Source: JACDBD01 sp050743385
GTDB taxonomy: Bacteria; Actinomycetota; Acidimicrobiia; IMCC26256; JACDBD01
Direction: 5' to 3'
NCBI GenBank assembly: GCA_050743385.1
Contig: JBOGFJ010000239.1
Location: 1 to 17,819, forward strand
DNA length: 17,819 bases
Below are positions 1-8,403 of the stretch, one piece after another. The position numbers and the translations under genes are program-made. Positions within the stretch are counted from its first letter, which is position 1. The number at the start of each line of letters is the position of its first letter. The notes below the pieces were generated by a model. The model was not told where the DNA came from and searched no databases. It saw only the letters and a program-made list of their open reading frames with translations.

Positions 1-111
1 CCCACCCCCCGGCGGCTCGCTCCGCTCGCCGCCCAGGGCCGGCGACGTGACCCGCCGGCACCCCTAGAGGGCAGAGTTCTCGGCGGTCCCGCGCTGAGAG
101 GAAGAAAGAAG
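1..111. other. Non-coding lead-in upstream of fusA
   Basis: I see no credible gene in this stretch. It holds two short inverted repeats (11-16 with 28-33; 38-44 with 53-59) and ends in a purine-rich ribosome-binding region (GAGAGGAAGAAAGAAG) directly before the fusA ATG. In most bacteria rpsL and rpsG precede fusA, so this is probably the rpsG-fusA spacer, but neither gene is in the window. I could not find a convincing promoter here. Confidence 0.6.
38..59. repeat. Hairpin repeat, copy 1 (inverted relative to copy 2)
   Basis: Seven-base arms GCCGGCG (38-44) and CGCCGGC (53-59) enclose the loop ACGTGACC. Bases 41-57 recur as an exact 17-bp reverse complement at 3803-3819, just after rpsJ, where they again form a hairpin with the complementary loop GGTCACGT. 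The two copies bracket the fusA-tuf-rpsJ unit. Function is unknown; a terminator, a protein-binding site or a REP-like element would all fit. Confidence 0.55.
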
Positions 112-2235
112 ATGGCAGCAGAGGCGAAGGAAGTACGAGGCAAGGGCGGCCCGGTGATCCGGGAGGTTCCCCTCGCGCGCACTCGCAACATCGGGATCAT
201 GGCGCACATCGACGCTGGCAAGACGACGACGACCGAGCGGATCCTCTACTACACGGGCAAGACCTACAAGATCGGCGAGGTTCACGAGGGCGCCGCGGTG
301 ATGGACTGGATGGTCCAGGAGCAGGAGCGCGGTATCACGATCACGAGCGCGGCCACCACGTGCAAGTGGCGCGACACGTGGATCAACATCATCGACACGC
401 CCGGCCACGTCGACTTCACCGTGGAGGTCGAGCGTTCGCTGCGTGTCCTCGATGGCGCGGTGGCGGTATTCGACGCCGTCGCCGGGGTCGAGCCCCAGAC
501 CGAGACCGTGTGGCGACAGGCCAACAAGTACAACGTCCCGCGGATGTGCTTCATCAACAAGATGGACCGCGTCGGTGCCGACTTCACCCGCTGCGTCGAC
601 ATGATCCAGGACCGGCTCGACGCCACCGTCGCCCTCACGCAGCTGCCGATCGGCGCCGAGGCGTCGTTCCGCGGCGTCGTCGACCTCCTCTCCATGCGTG
701 CCCTCGTGTGGGAGGACGGCATGGGCGAGCAGTACGAGACGGTCGACATCCCGCCCGAGCTCGAGGCCGACGCCGATCACTGGCGTCACGAGCTCATCGA
801 CGTCGTGTCACACCACGACGACGCCGTCCTCGAGAAGTACGTCGGCGACGAGGAGATCACGCCCGCCGACCTCACGCGGGCGCTGCGCGCCGCCACGGTC
901 TCCGGCGAGGTCGTGCCGATCCTCTGCGGCACCGCGTTCAAGAACAAGGGCGTCCAGCCGCTGCTCGACGCGGTCGTCGACTACCTGCCCAGCCCGCTCG
1001 ACGTCCGGCCCGTCGCCGGCACCGACGTGAAGACCGAGGAGCACCTCGAGCGCGGTCCCGACGACGACGCGCCGTTCTCGGCGCTGGCGTTCAAGATCAT
1101 GAGCGACCCCTACGTCGGGAAGCTCACCTACTTCCGGGTGTACTCGGGGAAGCTCCCCGCGGGCGGCACCGTCGTGAACGCGACCAAGGACAAGAAGGAG
1201 CGCGTCGGTCGCATCCTCCAGATGCACGCCAACCACCGCGAAGACAAAGCGGCGGTGTTCGCGGGTGACATCGTCGCTGCGGTCGGTCTCAAGAACACCA
1301 CGACCGGCGACACACTCTGTGACCCGTCGCACCCGATCCTGCTCGAGCGCATGGAGTTCCCCGAGCCGGTGATCTCGGTCGCGATCGAACCCAAGACGAA
1401 GGTCGACCAGGACAAGCTGGGCAAGGCGCTCGGCGCGCTCTCGGAGGAAGACCCGACCTTCCAGGTGCGCACCGACGAAGACACCGGCCAGACGATCATC
1501 TCGGGCATGGGCGAGCTGCACCTCGAGGTGCTGGTCGACCGGATGATGCGCGAGTTCACGGTGGGCGCCAACGTAGGCAAGCCGCAGGTTGCGTACCGCG
1601 AGACGATCACGGTGCCGGTGGAGAAGGTCGAGGAGCGCTACGTGCGCCAGACCGGCGGTCGAGGCCAGTACGGCCACGTCGTGATCAGCCTCGAGGCCAC
1701 CGGTCCCGGCGGCGGCTACGAGTTCGTCGACAAGATCACGGGCGGCGTCATCCCACGTGAGTACATCCCGGCGGTCGACGCCGGTATCCAGGAGGCGCTC
1801 GAAGGGGGCGTGCTCGCGGGATATCCCCTCGTCGACGTGCGTGCCATCCTCACGTACGGCTCGTACCACGACGTCGACTCCAGCGAGATGGCGTTCAAGA
1901 TCGCGGGTTCGATGGCGCTGAAGAAGGCCGCCCGCCAGGCGAAACCGGCATTGCTCGAGCCGATCATGGCCGTCGAGGTGGTCACCCCCGAGGACTACAT
2001 GGGAGACGTCATCGGCGACCTGTCCTCGCGGCGCGGCAAGGTCGAGGGGATGGAGCAGCGCGGCAACGCGCAAGTGGTGCGGGCCCAAGTGCCGCTGGCA
2101 GAGATGTTCGGCTACGCTACCGACCTCCGTTCGCGCACCCAGGGCCGCGCGACCTACACGATGCAGTTCGACTCGTACCAGCAGGTCCCGCAGTCGATCA
2201 GCGAAGAGATCATCGCCCGAGTCCGCGGCGAGTAG
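112..2235 (+). CDS. fusA: Elongation factor G (EF-G)
   Basis: This is the GTPase that drives translocation of tRNA and mRNA after peptide-bond formation and helps recycle ribosomes, in the cytoplasm. The 707-residue length matches the family (about 700). The G-domain motifs are in order: P-loop AHIDAGKT at residues 31-38, RGITI near 73-77, DTPGH at 95-99 and NKMD at 149-152. Domains II to V follow, with the typical GGRGQYGHV segment in domain IV and a C-terminal end QQVPQSISEEI. The start is set by the purine-rich Shine-Dalgarno region ending next to the ATG. tuf begins 29 bases after the stop, so the two are probably co-transcribed. No motif is missing, so this looks like the main housekeeping EF-G and not a divergent paralogue. 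Confidence 0.98.
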   Translation: MAAEAKEVRGKGGPVIREVPLARTRNIGIMAHIDAGKTTTTERILYYTGKTYKIGEVHEGAAVMDWMVQEQERGITITSAATTCKWRDTWINIIDTPGHVDFTVEVERSLRVLDGAVAVFDAVAGVEPQTETVWRQANKYNVPRMCFINKMDRVGADFTRCVDMIQDRLDATVALTQLPIGAEASFRGVVDLLSMRALVWEDGMGEQYETVDIPPELEADADHWRHELIDVVSHHDDAVLEKYVGDEEITPADLTRALRAATVSGEVVPILCGTAFKNKGVQPLLDAVVDYLPSPLDVRPVAGTDVKTEEHLERGPDDDAPFSALAFKIMSDPYVGKLTYFRVYSGKLPAGGTVVNATKDKKERVGRILQMHANHREDKAAVFAGDIVAAVGLKNTTTGDTLCDPSHPILLERMEFPEPVISVAIEPKTKVDQDKLGKALGALSEEDPTFQVRTDEDTGQTIISGMGELHLEVLVDRMMREFTVGANVGKPQVAYRETITVPVEKVEERYVRQTGGRGQYGHVVISLEATGPGGGYEFVDKITGGVIPREYIPAVDAGIQEALEGGVLAGYPLVDVRAILTYGSYHDVDSSEMAFKIAGSMALKKAARQAKPALLEPIMAVEVVTPEDYMGDVIGDLSSRRGKVEGMEQRGNAQVVRAQVPLAEMFGYATDLRSRTQGRATYTMQFDSYQQVPQSISEEIIARVRGE

Positions 2236-2264
2236 ACCGAGGTCGGAGAACACGAGGAAGACGC

Positions 2265-3452
<1,188 letters not shown>

Positions 3453-3465
3453 GGCTGGCAGCCGG

Positions 3466-3792
3466 ATGGCGGACGCGAAGGGCCAGAAGATCCGAATCCG
3501 GCTCAAGGCCTACGACCACGAGATCATCGACCAGTCGACGAAGAAGATCGTGGAGACGGTCGTGCGCACGCAGGCGAAGGTGCGCGGGCCGGTGCCCTTG
3601 CCGACCGAGATCCACCGCTACTGCGTGGTGCGCTCTCCCCACGTCGACAAGGACTCGCGCGAGCACTTCGAGATGCGCATCCACAAGCGCCTGATCGACA
3701 TCGTCGAGCCCACGGGCAAGACCGTCGAGTCGCTCCAGCGCCTCGACCTCCCCGCCGGCGTCGACATCGAGATCAAGATCCAGCAGGTCTGA
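3466..3792 (+). CDS. rpsJ: Small-subunit ribosomal protein S10
   Basis: S10 is part of the head of the 30S subunit and, in many bacteria, is also NusE, a partner of NusB in antitermination. The 108-residue product has the classic family segments KIRIRLKAYDH near the N-terminus, GPVPLPTEIHRYCVVRSPHVDKDSREHFEMR-type sequence in the centre (residues about 41-71), and a C-terminal LPAGVDIEIK strand. The ATG lies only 13 bases after the tuf stop, while the next gene, rplC, is 321 bases away. S10 is therefore grouped with fusA-tuf here, not with the S10 operon it names. The upstream Shine-Dalgarno is weak, so translation may be coupled to tuf. Confidence 0.97.
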   Translation: MADAKGQKIRIRLKAYDHEIIDQSTKKIVETVVRTQAKVRGPVPLPTEIHRYCVVRSPHVDKDSREHFEMRIHKRLIDIVEPTGKTVESLQRLDLPAGVDIEIKIQQV

Positions 3793-3802
3793 TCCGGCGC
3801 GG

Positions 3803-3820
3803 CGGCGGGTCACGTCGCCG
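3803..3820. repeat. Hairpin repeat, copy 2
   Basis: Arms CGGCG (3803-3807) and CGCCG (3816-3820) enclose the loop GGTCACGT. Bases 3803-3819 are the exact reverse complement of 41-57 upstream of fusA. It lies 10 bases after the rpsJ stop codon. Confidence 0.55.
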
Positions 3821-3852
3821 ACACCCTCGCTCGTCAGAGGGGCGCCCACTCA

Positions 3853-3891
3853 TGACGGGAAAACGTGCGTTTTCCGCTCGTTTTCCCGTCA
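3853..3891 (+). terminator. Candidate terminator or switch hairpin after rpsJ
   Basis: A perfect 13-base inverted repeat, TGACGGGAAAACG (3853-3865) and CGTTTTCCCGTCA (3879-3891), encloses 13 bases. The loop contains a second copy of the right arm, CGTTTTCC (3868-3875), so the left arm can pair with either copy and the two pairings exclude each other. It lies between the rpsJ stop and the candidate rplC promoter, which suits a terminator of the fusA-tuf-rpsJ transcript. No clean run of T follows the long stem, so a standard intrinsic terminator is not proven; attenuation or protein binding are alternatives. Confidence 0.4.
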
Positions 3892-3914
3892 CCGGTCGTC
3901 TCGACCGCGGTCCC

Positions 3915-3945
3915 TTCGACGGTCCCCACCTGGGTCCGATAGTCT
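3915..3945 (+). promoter_or_regulatory. Candidate promoter of the rplC (S10/spc) unit
   Basis: A TTCGAC hexamer (3915-3920) lies 19 bases before TAGTCT (3940-3945), or 17 before the overlapping GATAGT. The region around TAGTCT resembles that of the candidate infA promoter: both read CCTGG, a few bases, TAG, A or T, CTTT. Transcription from here would start near 3952 and give a leader of about 160 bases. The -35 match is weak. Confidence 0.4.
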
Positions 3946-3951
3946 TTCCGG

Positions 3952-4113
3952 GCTGTGCCGTGGGGGGAATGGGGCCTCCCCCGGCGTCTCCTCCTAGGCC
4001 CCCAACCGATGTCTGCACAGGCTGCGACCGCTGTCGCAGGACCGTGCAGCACAAGACCCAGACGCTCCGCCGGCGCTCCCGCCGGGGGAGCGTTCGCGTG
4101 AAGGACCATCGCG
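3952..4113 (+). promoter_or_regulatory. Structured 5' leader of rplC
   Basis: Three separate inverted repeats follow each other. First, GGGGCCT (3971-3977) pairs with AGGCCCC (3996-4002). Second, CTGCAC (4013-4018) pairs with GTGCAG (4044-4049), with CTGCGA (4022-4027) and TCGCAG (4034-4039) nested inside around a six-base loop. Third, ACGCTCC (4062-4068) pairs with GGAGCGT (4087-4093), with an inner stem CCGGCG/CGCCGG (4070-4075/4080-4085), one G-G mismatch and a CTCC loop. The GAAGGA ribosome-binding site starts 7 bases after the last stem. The position before rplC-rplD suggests feedback control by a ribosomal protein. L4 does this in E. coli, but this leader resembles no class I can name. 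Confidence 0.5.
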
Positions 4114-4785
4114 ATGCCTGCCAAGGGAATCCTCGGGCGCAAGCTCGGCATGACCCAGGTCTGGGACGCCGACAACCGGGTCGTGCCGGTGACGGTCGTC
4201 GAGGCCGGGCCCTGTCGCGTCGTGCAGCTGAAGACCCCCGAACGCGACGGCTACACCGCGGTCCAGCTCGCCTTCAGCGAGTCGAAGGCCGGCAATCTCA
4301 CCAAGGCGCAGCTCGGTCACCTGAAGAAGGCCGACGCCCCCCCGACGCGCCACCTCGCCGAGCTCCGGGTCGACGACCTGTCCGGCTTCGAGGTCGGTCA
4401 GGTCGTCGCCGCCGACCTGTTCGAGGCGGGCGAGCGGGTCGACGTCACCGGGATCAGCAAGGGGAAGGGCTTCACCGGAGTCATGGTCCGCCACAACTTC
4501 AAGGGGCAGGGCGCGAGCCACGGTACGCACAAGAAGCACCGCGCGCCGGGCGCTATCGGTGCCTGCGCCACCCCGTCGCGCGTGTTCAAGGGCATGCGTC
4601 TCCCCGGCCAGCACGGCAACAGCCGGGTGACGACACTCAACCTCGAGGTGGTGGAGGCCGACGCCGAGCGGGGGCTCCTGCTCATCCGGGGTTCGGTGCC
4701 CGGGCCGTCCGGGAGCCTCGTGTTCGTGCGGAACGCCGTGAAGAGCCCGGCGAAGGCGGGAACGAGCACGGAGACCGCGGCATGA
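4114..4785 (+). CDS. rplC: Large-subunit ribosomal protein L3
   Basis: L3 binds 23S rRNA early in 50S assembly and reaches towards the peptidyl-transferase centre. The 223-residue protein begins GILGRKLGMTQVW, the family signature, and carries the loop segment with FKGQGASHGTHKKHRAPG and PGQHGNSRVT (about residues 130-174), which holds the glutamine-bearing PGQ loop. The C-terminal strand GSVPGPSGSLVFVR is also typical. The ATG follows GAAGGA by 8 bases. This is the first gene after the structured 321-base gap and thus the probable head of the long S10/spc transcript. Its stop overlaps the rplD start by four bases (ATGA). Confidence 0.97.
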   Translation: MPAKGILGRKLGMTQVWDADNRVVPVTVVEAGPCRVVQLKTPERDGYTAVQLAFSESKAGNLTKAQLGHLKKADAPPTRHLAELRVDDLSGFEVGQVVAADLFEAGERVDVTGISKGKGFTGVMVRHNFKGQGASHGTHKKHRAPGAIGACATPSRVFKGMRLPGQHGNSRVTTLNLEVVEADAERGLLLIRGSVPGPSGSLVFVRNAVKSPAKAGTSTETAA

Positions 4786-5441
4786 GCACGCTCGAGGTCA
4801 CCACCGTCACCGGCGCCAAGGGCGGCAGCGTCGAGCTCGCCGACGAGCTCTTCGGGATCGAGCCCAATGTCGGGGTCATGCACCAGGTCGTGACCGCCCA
4901 GCTTGCCGCGGCCCGCGCCGGTACCCACAGCACGAAGACGCGCGCCGAGGTGAAGGGCGGCGGCGCCAAGCCGTGGCGACAGAAGGGCACCGGGCGCGCC
5001 CGTCACGGTTCGATCCGATCGCCGCAATGGCGAGGCGGCGGCATCGCTCACGGGCCCAAGCAGCGCGACTACCGGCAGCGCACCCCCAAGAAAATGGTGC
5101 GCCTCGCCCTGTGCTCGGCGCTGTCCGACCGCGCCGCCCAGGGCAAGGTGATGGTGGTCGACGAGTGGGGTATCGACGAGCCCCGCACGAAGCGGGCCAA
5201 GGAGGTGCTCGCGGCGCTCGGTCTCCGCACCGCGGGCGAGCGCGACGACCGGGTGCTGCTCGTGCTCGAGCGAACCGAGGAAGCCACCTGGAAGTCGTTC
5301 CGCAACCTCGGCAAACGCGTGCAGATCGTGCTGCCGGAAGAGCTCAACGCCTACGACGTGCTCGTGAACGACTGGCTCGTGTTCAGCACCGATTCACTCG
5401 CTGCCGCGACCAAGCGGTTCGCGGGAGGTGAGGCGACATGA
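4782..5441 (+). CDS. rplD: Large-subunit ribosomal protein L4
   Basis: L4 binds 23S rRNA and lines the exit tunnel through its extended loop; in E. coli it also represses its own operon. I place the start at the ATG that overlaps the rplC stop, giving 219 residues, the normal size; the same frame stays open far upstream, but that part is not L4-like. The tunnel loop is visible at about residues 55-100, with GGGAKPWRQKGTGRARHGS and then SPQWRGGGIAHGP. The C-terminal end has ELNAYDVLVNDWLVFS. It overlaps both neighbours by four bases, which implies translational coupling. Confidence 0.97.
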   Translation: MSTLEVTTVTGAKGGSVELADELFGIEPNVGVMHQVVTAQLAAARAGTHSTKTRAEVKGGGAKPWRQKGTGRARHGSIRSPQWRGGGIAHGPKQRDYRQRTPKKMVRLALCSALSDRAAQGKVMVVDEWGIDEPRTKRAKEVLAALGLRTAGERDDRVLLVLERTEEATWKSFRNLGKRVQIVLPEELNAYDVLVNDWLVFSTDSLAAATKRFAGGEAT

Positions 5442-5734
5442 GTGCGCGCAACCCCCGCGACATCGTGATCCGGCCCGTGGTGTCGGAGAAGTCGTACGCG
5501 TCGTACGAAGACAACGTCTACACGTTCGTAGTCGCCGGCGACGCCAACAAGATCGAGATCAAGCGGGCGATCGAGACGATCTTCGGAGTCAAGGTCACGC
5601 GGGTCAACACGCTGAACCGCCAGGGCAAGCGCAAGCGCAATCGCCGTACCGGCGACTGGGGCCAGCGGGCCGGCCAGAAGCGGGCCGTGGTCGCGCTCGC
5701 CGAAGGCGACCGCATCGAGATCTTCGGAGGCTGA
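5438..5734 (+). CDS. rplW: Large-subunit ribosomal protein L23
   Basis: L23 sits at the mouth of the exit tunnel, where trigger factor, SRP and SecY dock. The 98-residue protein has the family opening RDIVIRPVVSEKSYA, the YTFVVAGDANKIEIKRAIE segment, and GVKVTRVNT followed by a basic loop (KRKRNRRTGDWGQR). GGGAGGTGA precedes the ATG, which overlaps the rplD stop in ATGA. The length and motifs are ordinary. Confidence 0.97.
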   Translation: MSARNPRDIVIRPVVSEKSYASYEDNVYTFVVAGDANKIEIKRAIETIFGVKVTRVNTLNRQGKRKRNRRTGDWGQRAGQKRAVVALAEGDRIEIFGG

Positions 5735-5736
5735 CG

Positions 5737-6573
5737 ATGCCTGTACGCAAGCGCAAGCCGACCAGCCCCGGGCGCCGCTTCCAGACGGTCTCCGACTTCG
5801 CCGAGGTCACGCGCCCGAAGCCCCAGAAGAAGCTCACCAAGCCGAAGAAGCGCTCGAGCGGGCGCAACGTCCACGGGCGCATGACTTCGCGCCACCGTGG
5901 CGGCGGGCACAAGCAGAAGTACCGCATCATCGACTTCCATCGTGAGAAGGACGGCGTGCCCGCCAAGGTCCACGCCATCGAGTACGACCCCAACCGCAAC
6001 GCCCGCATCGCATTGCTCCACTACCTCGACGGCGAGAAGCGCTACATCCTGGCGCCGGCGCAGGTCCGGGTGGGCGACATGCTCCAGAGCGGGCAGGGCT
6101 CTGAGATCCGTTCCGGCAACGCGCTACCGCTGCGCTTCATCCCGGTCGGCACCACGGTGCACAACGTCGAGCTCAAGCCGGGCGCAGGCGGCAAGCTCGC
6201 GCGTGGCGCGGGCGCAGCCGTGCAGCTGGTCGCGAAGGAAGGGACGTTCGCGACCCTCCGGCTCCCTTCGACGGAGATGCGGCGCGTCCCGATCGACTGC
6301 CGGGCGACCATCGGGCAGGTCGGCAACGTCGAGGCCGCGCTCGTGTCGCTGGGCAAGGCCGGGCGGAGCCGTTGGAAGGGCAAGCGCCCCCACACGCGGG
6401 GTGTGGCGATGAACCCGGTCGATCACCCGCTCGGTGGAGGCGAGGGCAAGAGCTCCGGCGGGCGGCATCCCGTGTCGCCGTGGGGCAAGCCTGAGGGTCG
6501 CACCCGCCGGAAGGGCAAGCCGTCCGACAAGCAGATCATCCGTCGACGCCGCGGCCGCGGAAGTCGTCGGTAG
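5737..6573 (+). CDS. rplB: Large-subunit ribosomal protein L2
   Basis: L2 binds 23S rRNA and is needed for subunit joining and peptidyl-transferase activity. The 278-residue length is typical. The start MPVRKRKPTSPGRRF lies six bases after a GGAGG site and two bases after the rplW stop. Family landmarks are GRMTSRHRGGGHKQKYR (about 48-64), the SH3-like middle part, and the conserved histidine segment GVAMNPVDHPLGGGEG near residue 230, ending in a basic tail KQIIRRRRGRGSRR. Nothing looks unusual. Confidence 0.98.
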   Translation: MPVRKRKPTSPGRRFQTVSDFAEVTRPKPQKKLTKPKKRSSGRNVHGRMTSRHRGGGHKQKYRIIDFHREKDGVPAKVHAIEYDPNRNARIALLHYLDGEKRYILAPAQVRVGDMLQSGQGSEIRSGNALPLRFIPVGTTVHNVELKPGAGGKLARGAGAAVQLVAKEGTFATLRLPSTEMRRVPIDCRATIGQVGNVEAALVSLGKAGRSRWKGKRPHTRGVAMNPVDHPLGGGEGKSSGGRHPVSPWGKPEGRTRRKGKPSDKQIIRRRRGRGSRR

Positions 6574-6582
6574 GAGCGAGGT

Positions 6583-6861
6583 ATGCCGCGCAGCCTGAAG
6601 AAGGGCCCGTTCGTCGACGAGCACCTGATGAGGAAGGTCGAATCACAGAACGCCGCCGGGGACCGCAAGGTCATCAAGACGTGGTCGCGCCGCTCGACGG
6701 TGACTCCCGAGATGGTGGGTCACACGATTGCCGTGCACGACGGCCGCAAGCACGTCCCCATTTACATCACCGAGGCCATGGTCGGTCACAAGTTGGGTGA
6801 GTTCGCGCCCACGCGCACCTTCCGGGTGCACTCGGGTTCCGAGCGGTCGGTGAACCGGTAG
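6583..6861 (+). CDS. rpsS: Small-subunit ribosomal protein S19
   Basis: S19 lies in the 30S head next to S13 and contacts the A-site region. The 92-residue protein begins MPRSLKKGPFVDEHL and carries RRSTVTPEMVGHTIAVHDGRKHVP-type sequence (residues about 36-59) and GHKLGEFAPTRTFR, all standard. GAGCGAGG lies just before the ATG, nine bases after the rplB stop. rplV follows after two bases. Confidence 0.97.
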   Translation: MPRSLKKGPFVDEHLMRKVESQNAAGDRKVIKTWSRRSTVTPEMVGHTIAVHDGRKHVPIYITEAMVGHKLGEFAPTRTFRVHSGSERSVNR

Positions 6862-6863
6862 TC

Positions 6864-7466
6864 ATGCCCGAGGCCCGCGCCACCCTGCGTTACCTGCGCA
6901 CGTCGCCCCCGAAGGTCCGTCAGGTCCTGGGGCTGATTCGTGGGCTCGACGTCGAAGACGCCCGCGAGACGCTCGCGTACTGCGAGCGCGGCTCGGCCGG
7001 GGACGTGCGCAAGCTCCTCGACTCGGCCATCGCCAACGCCGAGCACAACCAGAGCGTGCCGGCCGACGAGTTGTTCGTGGAGCGGGCCTACGTCGACGAG
7101 GGTCCCACGCTCAAGCGGTGGCGCCCGCGGGCGCGGGGTCGGGGCACCCGCATCCGTAAGCGCACCAGCCACCTGACGATCGTGGTGTCGCGCTTCGACG
7201 ACGACGAGCTCGAGCGTCGTCGTCGGCTCGAGGCGGCCGAGGGCCCCCCGCGTCGCCGTCCCACCCGCCGCCGGGCCGCCGCGCCCCAGGTCGAAGCGCC
7301 CGACCACGACCACGACGAGGAAGAGGAGGAGGAGCACGAGCCCGTCGAGACCGAGGCGGGCGAATCGGTGAAGAGGACGCCGGCCAAGCGGGCGCCGGCG
7401 GAGAAGAAGGCGCCGGCGAAGAAGAAGGCACCGGCCAAGAAGACAACCCGGAAGAAGGATTCGTAA
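6864..7466 (+). CDS. rplV: Large-subunit ribosomal protein L22 with long charged tail
   Basis: L22 binds 23S rRNA and its beta-hairpin lines the exit tunnel. Residues 1 to about 113 are a normal L22: LRTSPPKVRQVLGLIRG (11-27), LLDSAIANAEHN (51-62), and the hairpin RWRPRARGRGTRIRKRTSHLTI-type segment (86-106). About 87 more residues follow. These hold an arginine-rich stretch (118-137), an acidic run DHDHDEEEEEEHEP (147-160), and a lysine-alanine-proline tail with repeated APAKK units (about 170-200), like a histone H1 tail. The frame is intact and joins rpsC with a one-base TAATG overlap, so the tail appears genuine. Such tails are known in some actinobacterial proteins; a role here is unknown. 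Confidence 0.96.
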   Translation: MPEARATLRYLRTSPPKVRQVLGLIRGLDVEDARETLAYCERGSAGDVRKLLDSAIANAEHNQSVPADELFVERAYVDEGPTLKRWRPRARGRGTRIRKRTSHLTIVVSRFDDDELERRRRLEAAEGPPRRRPTRRRAAAPQVEAPDHDHDEEEEEEHEPVETEAGESVKRTPAKRAPAEKKAPAKKKAPAKKTTRKKDS

Positions 7467-8395
7467 TGGGCCAGAAGGTCAACCCCTATGGGTTCCGCCT
7501 GGGCATCACCACCGACTGGAAGTCGCGGTGGTTTGCGGACCACCAGGAGTACACCGACAGCCTCATCGAGGACTGGAAGATCCGCGACTACCTGCGGCGG
7601 CAGCTGCCGCACGCCGCGGTGAGCCGCGTCGAGATCGAGCGCACGCGCGACCGCCTGCGCGTCGACGTCTACACGGCGCGCCCGGGCATCGTCATCGGGC
7701 GCCGAGGCGCCGAGGCCGACCGCCTCCGTGCGGGCCTGCTCGAGATCACCGGCAACCCGAAGATCCACTTCAACATCCAGGAGATCAAGCAGCCCGAGCT
7801 CGACGCCACCCTCATCGCCCAGGGCGTCGCCGACCAGCTCGCGGGGAGGGTTTCGTTCCGCCGGGCCATGAAGCGTGCAGTGCAGACGGCGATGAAGGCC
7901 GGCGGGCAGGGCATCCGGGTGCAGTGCGGCGGTCGCCTCGGTGGCGCCGAGATGTCACGCAAGGAGTGGTACCGCGAAGGTCGGGTGCCGCTGCACACCC
8001 TCCGGGCCGACATCGACTATGGCCAGGCCGAGGCCCGGACGACCTTCGGCCGCAGCGGTGTGAAGGTCTGGATCTACAAGGGGGAGATCCTGCCCTACAA
8101 GTCGGCGGCCGAGGACAAGATCAGCAAGGAAGCGGCCATGGCCGTCGGGGAGACCTCGGGACAGGGCCCGGCCCGGCGCGTCGTCTCTGCGGGTGGTGGC
8201 CGTCGCCGGCCTGCGGCCGAGGCGGTTCCGGTGGAGGCCGACGCCGTCGGCGAGGACGTGCCCGCCGAAGCCGACCCGCTGGTGAAGGAAGCCGATCCCG
8301 CGCTCGAGGCGCTCCTCGCGGAGGAAGAGGAGATCGAGCGCCGCACTCGCCGCGAGCACCACGAGACGCCGAAGTTCCACGGCGACGAGGACTGA
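7466..8395 (+). CDS. rpsC: Small-subunit ribosomal protein S3 with acidic tail
   Basis: S3 helps form the mRNA entry channel of the 30S subunit and contributes to helicase activity. Residues 1 to about 212 are a standard S3: MGQKVNPYGFRLGI at the start, a KH domain with the GRRG loop (78-81), and the C-terminal domain with GRLGGAEMSR (156-165) and LRADIDYGQAEA. The whole protein has 309 residues, roughly 70-100 longer than many homologues. The extra part is rich in alanine, glutamate and aspartate (for example LLAEEEEIERR) and ends in HHETPKFHGDED. The start is shared with the rplV stop, with AGAAGGA upstream. Confidence 0.97.
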   Translation: MGQKVNPYGFRLGITTDWKSRWFADHQEYTDSLIEDWKIRDYLRRQLPHAAVSRVEIERTRDRLRVDVYTARPGIVIGRRGAEADRLRAGLLEITGNPKIHFNIQEIKQPELDATLIAQGVADQLAGRVSFRRAMKRAVQTAMKAGGQGIRVQCGGRLGGAEMSRKEWYREGRVPLHTLRADIDYGQAEARTTFGRSGVKVWIYKGEILPYKSAAEDKISKEAAMAVGETSGQGPARRVVSAGGGRRRPAAEAVPVEADAVGEDVPAEADPLVKEADPALEALLAEEEEIERRTRREHHETPKFHGDED

Positions 8396-8403
8396 TCCAC
8401 GCC

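Larger units (their letters stand above)
3793..4113 (+). other. 321-bp non-coding gap between rpsJ and rplC
   Basis: No gene is supported here; an open frame from 3852 runs on into rplD but shows no recognisable protein before the L4 start. In order the gap holds: a hairpin repeat (3803-3820), a strong A/T-containing inverted repeat (3853-3891), a candidate promoter (about 3915-3945), three successive hairpins (3971-4002, 4013-4049, 4062-4093), and the rplC ribosome-binding site GAAGGA (4100-4105). It is by far the longest spacer in the ribosomal-protein section and marks the break between the str-type unit and the S10/spc unit. Confidence 0.7.

Noticed and set aside
61..75. TAGAGG as a -10 element for fusA
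   Set aside because: It lacks the final T and has no convincing -35; fusA is more likely transcribed from upstream of the window.
3852..4781. Open frame upstream of rplD, continuous with it, starting at 3852
   Set aside because: It runs across the non-coding gap and through rplC in another frame and gives arginine-rich, non-conserved sequence; only the part from 4782 is L4.
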